Of a stretch of 60,970 bases of DNA, positions 8,977 to 17,417 are shown piece by piece (within the stretch, counting starts at the first letter, position 1; every line of letters begins with the position of its first letter). Both the position numbers and the translations under genes were made by a program. This stretch comes from Pseudomonas fluorescens (GTDB lineage: Bacteria > Pseudomonadota > Gammaproteobacteria > Pseudomonadales > Pseudomonadaceae). Below the pieces are notes generated by a model. That model was not told the origin of the DNA, searched no databases, and saw only the letters and a program-made list of their open reading frames with translations. Location of the stretch: NCBI RefSeq assembly GCF_000968015.1, contig NZ_LACH01000043.1, positions 1 through 60,970 on the forward strand, written 5' to 3'.

Positions 8977-9414
8977 ATGACCGACGATATCGACCAAGTG
9001 CTGATCACGGCATTGATGGAAGACTCACGCCGCTCGCTCAAGGCTCTGGCGCAGATCAGCGGCCTGTCCTCGCCGAGCGTCGCCGAGCGATTGCGTCGCC
9101 TCGAAGAGCGTGGCGTGCTCAAGGGTTACACCGTCGAGATCGACCCCAAATGCTTTGGCTATCAACTCCAGGCCATCGTCCGTATTCGTCCGCTGCCAGG
9201 CCAGTTGCAGGAAGTGGAACGGCAGATACAGGCCATTCCCGAATTTACCGAGTGCGACAAAGTCACTGGCGATGACTGTTTCATCGCACGCCTGCATGTG
9301 CGTTCGATGGAGCAACTGGACACCCTGCTCGACCGCCTGAACACCCACGCCGAAACCAACACTGCCATCGTCAAGAAAACCCCGGTCAAGCGCCGCTTGC
9401 CACCGATGGCGTGA
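8977..9414 (+). CDS. Lrp/AsnC-family transcriptional regulator
   Basis: 145 residues. An N-terminal winged helix-turn-helix (LKALAQISGLSSPSVAERLR) is followed by a RAM/AsnC ligand-binding domain with the usual CDKVTGDDCFIARLHV segment. The ATG at 8977 follows AGGGG. It is transcribed away from the EamA transporter, whose expression it probably controls in response to an amino acid. The gene ends 24 bases before a bidirectional terminator. Confidence 0.92.
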   Translation: MTDDIDQVLITALMEDSRRSLKALAQISGLSSPSVAERLRRLEERGVLKGYTVEIDPKCFGYQLQAIVRIRPLPGQLQEVERQIQAIPEFTECDKVTGDDCFIARLHVRSMEQLDTLLDRLNTHAETNTAIVKKTPVKRRLPPMA

Positions 9415-9438
9415 CCCTTTACTCAAATCGCAGGCAAG

Positions 9439-9465
9439 AAAAAACCCGCCGAAGCGGGTTTTTTC
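9439..9465. terminator. Bidirectional rho-independent terminator
   Basis: The sequence AAAAAACCCGC, loop CGAA, GCGGGTTTTTT forms a GC-rich stem with a T run on both strands. It lies between the convergent Lrp-type regulator and the Bax-inhibitor-1 gene and would serve both. Confidence 0.9.
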
Positions 9466-9479
9466 CTCAAGGCTGACGA

Positions 9480-10151
9480 TTAGTCATCGCGGCTCATGAT
9501 GCCGAACAGCTGCAACAAGCTGATGAACAGGTTGTAGATCGATACATACAGGCTGATGGTCGCCATGATGTAGTTGCGCTCGCCGCCATGAATGATGGCG
9601 CTGGTCTGGAACAGAATGCAGACCGAGGAGAACAGCACGAAACCTGCGCTGATCGCCAGTTGCAGACCGCTGATCTGGAAGAACAGGCTCGCCAGCGTCG
9701 CACCCAGCAGCACGAAGAAGCCTGCAGTGATGAAACCACCCAGGAAGCTCATGTCCTTGCGGGTAATCAGCACATAAGCCGACAGACCGCCGAACACCAG
9801 CGCTGTCATCGCGAAGGCCGAACTGACCACCTCGGCGCCGCCCTGCATGCCCAGGTAACGGTTGAGGATCGGGCCGAGCAGGAAACCCATGAAACCGGTC
9901 AGGGCAAATGCCGACACCAGGCCCCAGGCCGAATCACGGAGTTTGTTGGTGAGGAAGAAAAGGCCGTAGAAACCGATCAGCACCACGAAAACGTTCGGGT
10001 AGCCGACACGCATCTGCTGAGCGACAAACGCCATCACGCCGCTGAATGCGAGGGTGAGAGCGAGTAAGCCGTAAGTGTTGCGCAGGACGCGGCTAACCTC
10101 TAGCTGCTCAGCCTGCACGCTGTTATTAACTGCGTAATCCTGTTCGCGCAT
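9480..10151 (-). CDS. Bax inhibitor-1/YccA-family membrane protein
   Basis: 223 residues with about seven hydrophobic helices. The BI-1 family pattern is present: a conserved N-terminal NTYGLLALTLAFSG, a central FAMTALVFGGLSAYVL, and the C-terminal LYVSIYNLFISLLQLFG. The family includes YccA, an inhibitor or substrate of FtsH, and BsYetJ, a calcium leak channel. AGGAG lies before the ATG at 10151. The gene is transcribed alone towards the terminator at 9439-9465. Confidence 0.92.
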   Translation of the reverse strand: MREQDYAVNNSVQAEQLEVSRVLRNTYGLLALTLAFSGVMAFVAQQMRVGYPNVFVVLIGFYGLFFLTNKLRDSAWGLVSAFALTGFMGFLLGPILNRYLGMQGGAEVVSSAFAMTALVFGGLSAYVLITRKDMSFLGGFITAGFFVLLGATLASLFFQISGLQLAISAGFVLFSSVCILFQTSAIIHGGERNYIMATISLYVSIYNLFISLLQLFGIMSRDD

Positions 10152-10274
10152 GGCGACACTCCTGTTGGTTTGAAACGTTCAGTCGCAAAGATCATAACAG
10201 ACGCTCTGTAACAAGCTACGTAGAGAGTTTGACAGTGTGTTTCATTCAGGTATTATGGCGCCCGCAACGCAAAC

Positions 10275-10362
10275 GGAGGTGTGGCCGAGTGGTTTAAGGC
10301 AACGGTCTTGAAAACCGTCGACTGTAACAGGTCCATGAGTTCGAATCCCATCGCCTCCGCCA
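10275..10362 (+). tRNA. tRNA-Ser (anticodon UGA), CCA encoded
   Basis: The acceptor arm GGAGGTG pairs with CGCCTCC. The anticodon stem ACGGT/ACCGT encloses the loop CTTGAAA with anticodon TGA. A long variable arm and the T-loop GTTCGAATCC are present, with the encoded CCA at 10360-10362. The class II fold confirms serine. It reads UCA-type codons. A terminator follows and an IS30 remnant lies just beyond, consistent with this tRNA as an integration hot spot. Confidence 0.97.
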
Positions 10363-10373
10363 TATTTGTACCG

Positions 10374-10401
10374 ACAAAGCCCTGATTATTCAGGGCTTTG
10401 T
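10374..10401 (+). terminator. Terminator downstream of tRNA-Ser
   Basis: The stem ACAAAGCCCTGA / TCAGGGCTTTGT, with a TTAT-type loop, begins 12 bases after the tRNA. The 3' arm ends in CTTTGTCGTTT, a short interrupted T tract. Confidence 0.75.
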
Positions 10402-10420
10402 CGTTTCTGGGGTTTGTGAA

Positions 10421-10606
10421 TCAGGTTCGCCCATTCCTTGGTCGTTTCCGCATCTTTCCGGCTATTTCCGCCAAGATGCGCTGTACGCTGTATCGATGAG
10501 TGGTTTCGTTCAAATAGTTGGGCGATCTGCTGGAGAGAGTCGCCTTTCTACCAGTGATCCCACATTTCTGGCTTTCGGTGTAATAGATCCCAGGTCTCTG
10601 CTTCAT
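10421..10606 (-). pseudogene. IS30-family transposase N-terminal remnant
   Basis: The reading frame begins MKQRPGIYYTESQK and ends SVQRILAEIAG, which match the start of IS30-family transposases. Between these parts the correct sequence appears only in another frame, as WDHW, a stop, then KGDSLQQIAQLFERNHSSIQ. There are thus at least two frameshifts and one nonsense codon, and the DDE domain is absent. It lies about 60 bases beyond tRNA-Ser, as expected for worn mobile debris at a tRNA site. The identification rests on family knowledge of the N-terminal motif. Confidence 0.75.
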
Positions 10607-10776
10607 CTGCAACACTCCTTCTGCTTACACAGGATCTAGTTGTGTTGCATCGACCGGTTGAATCCACAGCCAAAAGCTGCCTTCCGGCCTTCGCCTTCCA
10701 TACCTATCTACCAGACTCGTTCGAGACGTGTGTCAGCCTGCCTCGGCAAAGAATTCATCGGCGAGAGGTTTTTTTG

Positions 10777-11184
10777 ATGGCTACTGCTTCGAACCTGAAG
10801 GATATTTTTGACCGCTGGGAACGAGTTTGGCACGAGGGCGAATACGATTTAATTCCCCAATGTATGGCGCAAGCTTATATCCGGCACGATGAACTCGGAG
10901 ACCGCACCGTAACGCCAGAGGATTACGTCAAGGAAATTGCTAAGGCACGAGAGGCACGTCCCAATACCCGTTTCGTTATCTACGAACACAGTTTCGTCGG
11001 CGACCGCGCTTGGTTCCGCTTCAATTTGAAATGGACTGACCCGAGCACGGGTGGCACTCAAACCCGGGCGGGCATACAGCTTTATCGAATCGAGGCCGAC
11101 AAGCTCGCAGAAACTTGGCTGACTCTGCTGCCTCTAGGTTCAGCGTGGCCGGATACTGTTGCTCAGGATCATTGGACGAGCTAA
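10777..11184 (+). CDS. SnoaL-like/NTF2-fold polyketide-cyclase-type protein
   Basis: 135 residues. The pattern is FDRWERVWHEGEYDLIPQCMAQAY, then a central DYVKEIAKAREARP and the strand block HSFVGDRAWFRFNLKWTD, ending in LAETWLTL. This is the NTF2-like (SnoaL) cone fold used by cyclases, isomerases and many proteins of unknown reaction. The ATG at 10777 follows GAGAGG. It stands alone between tRNA-linked debris and the catabolic cluster; no partner is evident. The fold call is firmer than any activity. Confidence 0.7.
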   Translation: MATASNLKDIFDRWERVWHEGEYDLIPQCMAQAYIRHDELGDRTVTPEDYVKEIAKAREARPNTRFVIYEHSFVGDRAWFRFNLKWTDPSTGGTQTRAGIQLYRIEADKLAETWLTLLPLGSAWPDTVAQDHWTS

Positions 11185-11336
11185 ACGCTGACTCGCAACC
11201 AATTTTGACCGCTGCCTGGCTGAAACAACAGTCAGCTTTGGATCCAGAGTGTGTAAAAACGCAGACACCGTTTGGAGATCTGCGTTGCTACGTAAAATCT
11301 GCCAGCGCTTGGCTAGTCAGCAAGACCTGAAATTTG

Positions 11337-11403
11337 CGTAGGAACGCAATTTTCGTTCGGGTTCTGACCGTCATACCTGCTCTAAAACGTTTTTACACAG
11401 CCT
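11337..11403 (+). repeat. 67-base dispersed element, copy 1
   Basis: It starts CGTAGGAA and ends AAAACGTTTTTACACAGCCT. The reverse complement of 29319-29385 aligns over the full 67 bases without gaps, with about 13 differences by hand alignment. The two copies face each other around the 11.4-29.3 kb accessory segment. Its origin (IS end or intergenic repeat) is not certain. Confidence 0.7.
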
Positions 11404-11424
11404 AGGTCGATTACAGCCCTTCGC

Positions 11425-11453
11425 GACAAGCAGCAATCGGCCAGCAGCAGTCA
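11425..11453 (+). repeat. Dispersed GACAGGCAGCAATCGGCC-type motif, copy 1
   Basis: GACAAGCAGCAATCGGCC, then AGCAGCAGTCA. Related copies occur at 26894-26928, 29301-29320, 29401-29428 and 29981-29999, all in the accessory segment. It may be part of a degraded repeat family common in pseudomonad islands. Confidence 0.55.
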
Positions 11454-11730
11454 TTCAAATGTGCCGAGTCGCGTTGTGCGGGTCGACGCAACTGCCATCA
11501 ACTGAGTTGATCGATGACCTTGATCTGCGTCAACCCTGCCAGTTCAGCCTGCTTTAATACCTCCTCTGACGTCGCGTCCGCGGGCTTCTGTTCTCTCCAT
11601 CCCCACCATGCAGCTGGTGCAGGTGCATACCCGCCTCAGGAATGGGCAACCGAGCCTACTTGAGTTCGAACACGCCGTTGGATAAATTTTGCAGCTCTAT
11701 ACAGACCTACTGCGCAGTGTGCCTCACACG

Positions 11731-13050
11731 TTAGTACCGATAGGTAGCCTGCACTGAAACCCCATTCGCACTATTGTCGTAGTTGGCGCTGTATCCAGGT
11801 TGAACACCGGAGTTGTTCGCCTGCTTTACCGAGACTTTGGAATCCCAGAGATAACCATAAGCAAAGTCTATCGTCAGATCGGAATTCGGCGAATAAGCGC
11901 CACCCAAGGTCACGGCTTGGCGATTCCCGACCGGAATGCGCACGCTGCGATCAGCATTCCTGATTGGCGACGGATCATAGGCGTAGCCTGCGCGCAGCAG
12001 CCATTGTTGGTTCAATTGATAGGAGGCGCCAACTGCGGTGCTCCAAGTGTCGCGCCAGTTCATTTCTTCGATCACACTTCCCAAGCCAGCCGCCTGACCC
12101 ACAGGGGAAAGACCGCTATTGACTGCCTCGACCTTCTGGATCCGGCTCCAACGTTTCCAGGTGGTCCCCAGGTAGCCCGTCCAGCGACTGTTGAAATGAT
12201 GGGTGATAGAGGTGTCCACGGATTCGGGCATCGTGAGGTCTATCTTGTTGTCATACTTTCCGTCCAGCGGGATAACGCTCGGGGAGCCAGAAACCTCAGT
12301 ATGCCCTTTGAGTTCATAGTCCACCTTCGAGTGATAGTTAATCCCCCAACGGGTTGCCTCAGTAAAGTCAACCAAGATGCCTACGTTATAACCAAGTGCC
12401 GTGTCATCGCCTTTGATGGTGACCAGTGTGTCCTCGCCATTGTTCAGGGCGCCGGTGGCCAGGTAATTCTGAAGCTTTGCATTGAAACGGTTTATGGTCG
12501 GTCCGCCACCAATGGACACGTAATCATTGATCCGATAGGCAATGGTGGGCTGCAAGGTTATTTCCTTGGTCGTGCTGTAGGAGCCATGGTAGCGACCCTG
12601 AAAAGTGCTCTCGTAATCATTGATCAGGCCACTCGGAGCGTAGAGACCCAGGCCAATCGAAAAACGATCATCAAGTGGCGTCGACATATAAGCGAAGGGC
12701 ACAACCCCCAACGGTACCGAATCCCCTTTATTCGTTCCTGAGGCACTGCTCTGCGCATCACTGATGTCATCGCTCACCGAGACGACCGCAGCTCCACCGG
12801 AAATCTCAGTGCGTTTGAGTTTGGTCAAGCCCGCAGGGTTGCCAAAGATAGTGCTGGCGTCCAGCGCGGATGACGATCTTCCCGCATAAGCAGTTCCCGC
12901 ACTACTTGCACTTTGCTCGTTCAAGGCAATGCCATTGGCGCCCGCGGTTGTTGAAGCGCTGAGTATGGCTACGGCGCCGGTTAACTTGATCCAGGAAGCA
13001 AATGCTTGCTGAACAGAGACACACGGGATCGCACGGTTATTCACTTTCAT
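11731..13050 (-). CDS. OmpP1/FadL-family outer-membrane transporter
   Basis: About 439 residues. After a Sec signal peptide ending near TTAGA, the mature start has the FadL hallmark GIALNEQSASSAGTAYAGR followed by GNPAGL. The remainder is a beta-barrel with alternating strands and a C-terminal aromatic residue pattern (VQATYRY) for BAM recognition. FadL proteins import long-chain fatty acids and, in aromatic degraders (TodX, TbuX), hydrophobic aromatics. The ATG at 13050 is fixed by AAGGGG. It lies just downstream of the acyl-CoA synthetase on the same strand and is likely the uptake step of the cluster. Confidence 0.92.
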   Translation of the reverse strand: MKVNNRAIPCVSVQQAFASWIKLTGAVAILSASTTAGANGIALNEQSASSAGTAYAGRSSSALDASTIFGNPAGLTKLKRTEISGGAAVVSVSDDISDAQSSASGTNKGDSVPLGVVPFAYMSTPLDDRFSIGLGLYAPSGLINDYESTFQGRYHGSYSTTKEITLQPTIAYRINDYVSIGGGPTINRFNAKLQNYLATGALNNGEDTLVTIKGDDTALGYNVGILVDFTEATRWGINYHSKVDYELKGHTEVSGSPSVIPLDGKYDNKIDLTMPESVDTSITHHFNSRWTGYLGTTWKRWSRIQKVEAVNSGLSPVGQAAGLGSVIEEMNWRDTWSTAVGASYQLNQQWLLRAGYAYDPSPIRNADRSVRIPVGNRQAVTLGGAYSPNSDLTIDFAYGYLWDSKVSVKQANNSGVQPGYSANYDNSANGVSVQATYRY

Positions 13051-13150
13051 TGTCCACCCCTTATTCTTTTTGTTGGTTGCACGCAGGCAAGGCTTGGCCT
13101 TCCCGTGCACATGTCAGTGCCGGTTGGAGTTGATCGAAGTTGTGAAAAGG

Positions 13151-13174
13151 GCCCTGGCTGATTAGCACCAGGGC
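13151..13174 (-). terminator. Possible terminator after acyl-CoA synthetase
   Basis: GCCCTGG and CCAGGGC arms are separated by ten bases, and on the minus strand a CCCTTTTC tract follows. The T run is weak, so partial read-through into the FadL gene is possible. Confidence 0.4.
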
Positions 13175-13207
13175 ATGTTTGTTTAACTTATGAAAGCGAA
13201 CTCGCAC

Positions 13208-15109
13208 TCATTTAAGCCACTCCACTTGAAAGCTATAGCGCCCTAGAAGAAGGGCCAGGGACTCCTGATTGCCTCCCGCCCGGATGCATGCGACTAGCCC
13301 GCGTCGTCCATCCTGTACCACCTCTACCTCAACTTCCTGCAGACACATACGTTCCACTTCCTGCTGGACTACTCTGGCAATCTCCCGCTGCTGCAAAGTG
13401 GGCTTGAATATCTTGCCCACGGCAGTCAGAGGCAACGCTTCGAGGATTTCAATGCGCTTGGGAACGGCTGCCCGCTCGCTGATGTTGAGATGAGCGAATG
13501 CCTCAAGTTCTTCGGCGCTGCACACTTGCCCGGGGCGCAGTTGAACGTAGGCGACCGGCACCTCGCCCGAGTAGGCATCGGGACTGCCGATGGCAGCGGC
13601 CAAGGCGACGGCGGGATGTGCCTGCAGAGCCTCCTCGATTTGCTTGGGATCGATGTTGTGACCGCCACGAATGATCAACTCCTTCTTGCGTCCGGTCAGC
13701 CAGAAATAACCCTGCGCATCCTGACGACCCAAGTCGCCCGTATTCAGCCAGCGCTGACCGTCGATATCGATCCAAAGGCCCTGGTTATGACGCTCCTCCA
13801 GATAGCCTTCGAAAAGGTTCGGTCCACTGATCGTGATGAGGCCGATCTCATCCTCGCTGGCGTCGCGCAGGTACTCTCCCGAATCGTTGAGCAAGACCGC
13901 GCGCATAGTCTGGTAGGCGATCCGTATCCCGATGGAGCCGATATGGCGCTCGCCATGGGGCGGATTGATTGAGGAGACGCAGGCGCCCTCAGTAAGGCCG
14001 TAACCTTCAAGGATTTTCACCCCGGTACGGTTCTCGAACTCTCGGAAAAGCTCAGCCGGCATGGGTGCGGCGCCACACATGGCAAAGCGAAGACTGGAGA
14101 GGTCGCGGCCCCGCCATTCATTTTGCAGAAGTGCAGCATAGACAGTGGGCACGCCGGAAAAGAGGTTGATACCGAAGTGCTCGACCATCTCCCAGAATCG
14201 TGGGATCACTCCCTCGCCACGATACCCCTGAGGCGTCCCGAGGATCACATGGTCGCCTTGAGTCCAAGGCATCAGTCCAGTCACCAACTGGCCATTGACG
14301 TGAAACAGCGGCAACCCACAAAAGATAACCTGGCCACCACTGCGCGGCTGCAAGTGAGCGGCCACGGCCCATGCATTGAATACTTCAGAGCCATGGGTTC
14401 GGGCGGCGATCTTGGGGAGCCCGGTGGTGCCGCCAGTACAGATATAAGACGAGCATTCATCCTGACGGATTTGCCGACCGCTCTTGAGGTATGTGTGCGG
14501 CTGAGTCGCCATCAGCGATCGCCAATCGTGGATCGCGATACCACTGTGTAAGTCTCGCTCCTTCAGTGCCGCGGCTTTCAGAGCCCCACGCACAGGTTCG
14601 GCGACATAGGGTTCCATGCTGACCCAAACAACAGACCTGACCGTGGGTATCTGATCCAGCTGCGAAGCCAGTTTGGGCCACAGATCACTGCCCGCAGTCG
14701 GCGCAAGCGTTACTACCACGGATGCCTTCGCGGCATTCAGCAAGCCAGCCATCTGCTTGGCCTCGAGCAGAGGATTGATCGCCATGACGATCCCGGCCGC
14801 CTCCCCGCCCCATATCGTGAAATGGGTTTCCGGCAGGTTGGGCAGGATGAAGGCAAGCACCTCACCCGGTTTTATGCCCAGGTCATGAAAGGCATTTGCC
14901 GCGCGGGTGATATTCGCGAAAAGCTGGGAGTAGTTCCACTCGCAGGTGCGCTTGAAATCGGCGGCATCGGCGAAGAAGCTCAGCGCCGGTGCCTGGGGGG
15001 TGCGCTCGGCCGCCACACGCAGCGCTTCATAAGTGCTGCAAGCCAGGCCACGCTCCGACAAGGGGACTCGTTCGAGATGTTCGATGTCGCTCAGGGTCTG
15101 CACCACCAT
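13208..15109 (-). CDS. AMP-forming acyl-CoA synthetase (FadD/feruloyl-CoA-like)
   Basis: 633 residues of the ANL superfamily. The AMP-binding P-loop SSYICTGGTTGLPK lies near residue 220. The motif GYGLTEGACVSS is at about 370 and the A8 hinge and core WLNTGDLGRQDAQGYFWLTG follow. A C-terminal domain holds the catalytic Lys of LTAVGKIFKP. A further 80 residues or so lie beyond that lysine, longer than usual. It activates a carboxylic acid to its CoA thioester. The FAH-family gene's stop overlaps this start (TGATG), so the two are translationally coupled. The substrate could be a fatty acid or aryl acid released by ring cleavage. Confidence 0.9.
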   Translation of the reverse strand: MVVQTLSDIEHLERVPLSERGLACSTYEALRVAAERTPQAPALSFFADAADFKRTCEWNYSQLFANITRAANAFHDLGIKPGEVLAFILPNLPETHFTIWGGEAAGIVMAINPLLEAKQMAGLLNAAKASVVVTLAPTAGSDLWPKLASQLDQIPTVRSVVWVSMEPYVAEPVRGALKAAALKERDLHSGIAIHDWRSLMATQPHTYLKSGRQIRQDECSSYICTGGTTGLPKIAARTHGSEVFNAWAVAAHLQPRSGGQVIFCGLPLFHVNGQLVTGLMPWTQGDHVILGTPQGYRGEGVIPRFWEMVEHFGINLFSGVPTVYAALLQNEWRGRDLSSLRFAMCGAAPMPAELFREFENRTGVKILEGYGLTEGACVSSINPPHGERHIGSIGIRIAYQTMRAVLLNDSGEYLRDASEDEIGLITISGPNLFEGYLEERHNQGLWIDIDGQRWLNTGDLGRQDAQGYFWLTGRKKELIIRGGHNIDPKQIEEALQAHPAVALAAAIGSPDAYSGEVPVAYVQLRPGQVCSAEELEAFAHLNISERAAVPKRIEILEALPLTAVGKIFKPTLQQREIARVVQQEVERMCLQEVEVEVVQDGRRGLVACIRAGGNQESLALLLGRYSFQVEWLK

Positions 15110-16230
15110 CAGGCTTCCCCCACGACTCGGTTGCGTTGCACGCCGAGATCGATCACGCCATCGGCGCTGCGAATACGCGCCTCGACTACGTCACCTGCCT
15201 TGAGGTACTGCGTCCGGCCCTCTTGCGCCTTGAGGAAAAGCTTCCACTTGGTGGCTTCTGGCATCAGGGCAGCAATGCGCTGTTTGGCAGGCGAAGGCAC
15301 CGTTAGAGCACAGCCCGCAGGCGTACCGGTGGCGATCAGGTCTCCAACGTCGAGATCTTGCAAGGCGGAGAGTTCGGTCAGGGTTTCAGCGGGACCGTAA
15401 ACCAGGTTGGCCGTGCTGTCGTTCTGTCGCACCTGGTCGTTGACCGTCAGGCGCAGCTGCAGGTCTTTCAAGTAATGAATGTTCGAGGCATCCAAAAGGC
15501 AGAGGTACGGACCGACCGGACCGAAAGTGCGGTAGCTCTTGCCCTTGTAGAACTGCATCTGGGGAATCTGAATGTCACGCGCCGAGTAGTCATTGACAAT
15601 GACAACGCCCGCAATGAACTCATGCAGATTGGCGTCGGTGACAGCAACAGCGCCGGTGATCGAGCGCTTCATCACGAGGCCCAGTTCGATCTCGTAGTCA
15701 AGAAAGCGCACGTGGCGCGGCTTGATCAGGTCGCTGTCAGCCGCCACCAGGCAACTCGTCGCCTTGGTGAAGATCATGTTGAATTTCTTCGCATCCGGGT
15801 CCATGCCCGACTCGATCATGTGCTGACGGTAATTGGCGCCCTGGCAGACGAACTGCTGGTTACGGGTCACCGGCGACAGCAGTTTTACTTCGCCCTCCGC
15901 AAGCTCAGCGCCTTTCAGTTGAGCGAGGTTGTCGATACTGTTCTGGCGAATGAAGTCACCGGTGGTTTCAAAAACACCGGGGACAACCGTGATACGGCCC
16001 TGGCGAAGCACGCCCCAGTGGATACCGTTCTGAAATTCAAAGCGGACTACGTGTACAGCAGACATTGAAGGTACTCCTGGAGCGGTGTTTGTCCCGCGTT
16101 CGGTGGTGCGAGAACTGTGGTGTTGTTCTGAAGGGGGGCTGACAACGGTGTAAACCCACGCACCGCCAGCAATCAAAGCGCCGGCTTTAAGCACGTCCCG
16201 CCGGCCAAACCGGGTTGAGTTGTCCGACAT
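15109..16230 (-). CDS. FAH-family hydrolase with Tat-like leader
   Basis: 373 residues. The C-terminal two-thirds is a fumarylacetoacetate-hydrolase fold. It shows YRQHMIESGMDP, then the metal-site segment FLDYEIELGLVMKR and FIAGVVIVNDYSARDIQ, and finally LIATGTPAGCAL. Family members cleave C-C bonds of 2,4-dioxo acids or hydrate/decarboxylate dienoates. Unusually, the first 30 residues form a twin-arginine-like leader (GRRDVLKAGALIAGGAW). A second start, Met56 at 16065, has AGGAG seven bases upstream and would give a standard cytoplasmic enzyme of 318 residues. Both forms may be made. It is 10 bases downstream of the dioxygenase gene. Confidence 0.88.
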   Translation of the reverse strand: MSDNSTRFGRRDVLKAGALIAGGAWVYTVVSPPSEQHHSSRTTERGTNTAPGVPSMSAVHVVRFEFQNGIHWGVLRQGRITVVPGVFETTGDFIRQNSIDNLAQLKGAELAEGEVKLLSPVTRNQQFVCQGANYRQHMIESGMDPDAKKFNMIFTKATSCLVAADSDLIKPRHVRFLDYEIELGLVMKRSITGAVAVTDANLHEFIAGVVIVNDYSARDIQIPQMQFYKGKSYRTFGPVGPYLCLLDASNIHYLKDLQLRLTVNDQVRQNDSTANLVYGPAETLTELSALQDLDVGDLIATGTPAGCALTVPSPAKQRIAALMPEATKWKLFLKAQEGRTQYLKAGDVVEARIRSADGVIDLGVQRNRVVGEA

Positions 16231-16240
16231 GGCGGCAGCT

Positions 16241-17332
16241 CTACCCGAACATCCGCATGAGTGTTATCAGCTTGCGAATGGTCAGGTCCGGGCTGCGTCG
16301 CAGGTTGCGGATCAGCAGAAGCACATTGGTCAGGTTCATCTTGGGTTTGGTAAAACTCTTGGGCATGCGCTGCCCCCACTGCGCCATTGCCTCGGGACTC
16401 ACCGGATGAATGCCCGTAGGCCGAGTGGCCGTGAAAAGATCCCCGTCGCAGTAATGCTCGTGCTTGTCGCCCCAAGGGTCTTGCCAGTAATCGAAGATCT
16501 GACTGCCCAGAATGTGCCGGCCGATGCCCCATGAGTGTTCCCAACCGCGCTCGCGCAGGACGCGCTGCCCCATACCCACGGCGTCTGCATCAACGACTTC
16601 ATAGGCGCTATGGCTGTAGGTCGCCATGAACCCTTGCGCAATCGCGAGCGTATGGTGAGGCGCCGGCATATCACCGAGATCAAGGCGCATGAAAGTGACG
16701 ATGGGCGTGCCGTCGGGGAGTACCTGCACATCGCTGGGAATAAACCCGAAGTACTGCGTATACCAGGCACAGGTTGCTTGATAGTCGGCCACCTCAATGA
16801 CGATGTGACCCAGTTTGAGAACTTCAGGGGGAGCAATCGGCGGGCGCTGCGTCGCGTTGATTCGCGGTTGTTCCTGCGCCAGATTCCAGTGCAATGGAGC
16901 TCTATGCACCAGAGGCTTGCCCGGCGTCTGGTCACAGACGGCTTCCACAATGAAACCGGAAGGATCCGTCAGTCTGACGTAATACCCTTTACCCGGATGT
17001 TCCGATTTCTCGACCGATGACGCACCCGGGATTCGAGTGAGCTTTTCCAGATCTTCCAGGGACTGCACGGCAAGTCCGAACCCGATAAAACGTGCCTGTT
17101 CGCCACGTTGGACACGGTAACAATAGGCAGTGGCTTCGGTGGCCCGCAGATAGAGCGTATCGGCCTCCTGCCGACTTACCGTCAGACCGAAGTCAGTCAG
17201 GAAACGCGCCGCCTCATTCAAGTCCGGGCGCTGGAAGATCAGGTGAGTCAGATCCTGGGCCTTTACCGACGGCTGCGGATGCCGCGCGGGGTGTGGTGTC
17301 GCCAACCGGTGCAATTCGTTTTTGTTGTTCAT
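16241..17332 (-). CDS. Two-domain VOC extradiol dioxygenase (type I)
   Basis: 363 residues with two vicinal-oxygen-chelate domains (about 25-135 and 172-300), the architecture of BphC-type catechol 2,3-dioxygenases. In the second domain the metal triad can be read: His176 (LGHIVIEV), His241 (YSHSAYEV) and Glu292 (HEHYCDGD). An Fe(II) or Mn(II) enzyme cleaving a catechol or hydroquinol ring is therefore expected. The C-terminal 60 residues are an unassigned extension. It is the first gene of a minus-strand run with the FAH-family hydrolase, the classic pairing of ring cleavage and side-product hydrolysis. Confidence 0.88.
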   Translation of the reverse strand: MNNKNELHRLATPHPARHPQPSVKAQDLTHLIFQRPDLNEAARFLTDFGLTVSRQEADTLYLRATEATAYCYRVQRGEQARFIGFGLAVQSLEDLEKLTRIPGASSVEKSEHPGKGYYVRLTDPSGFIVEAVCDQTPGKPLVHRAPLHWNLAQEQPRINATQRPPIAPPEVLKLGHIVIEVADYQATCAWYTQYFGFIPSDVQVLPDGTPIVTFMRLDLGDMPAPHHTLAIAQGFMATYSHSAYEVVDADAVGMGQRVLRERGWEHSWGIGRHILGSQIFDYWQDPWGDKHEHYCDGDLFTATRPTGIHPVSPEAMAQWGQRMPKSFTKPKMNLTNVLLLIRNLRRSPDLTIRKLITLMRMFG

Positions 17333-17417
17333 TGTTGTTGTTTTCCGGGTTTTTAGGGCAAAGCTGTCCCGAACCCCTGAAAACTCAGGGGTTTATTCAG
17401 TCAAATCAATTACGAGC

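Larger units (their letters stand above)
11185..11730. other. Gene-poor stretch with dispersed repeats
   Basis: I find no credible gene here. It contains a 67-base element at 11337-11403 that recurs inverted at 29319-29385, and a copy of a dispersed motif at 11425-11453. A second TGTGTAAAAACG occurrence near 11250 suggests more remnants of the same element. The stretch separates the NTF2-like gene from the convergent end of the FadL-type gene. Confidence 0.6.
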
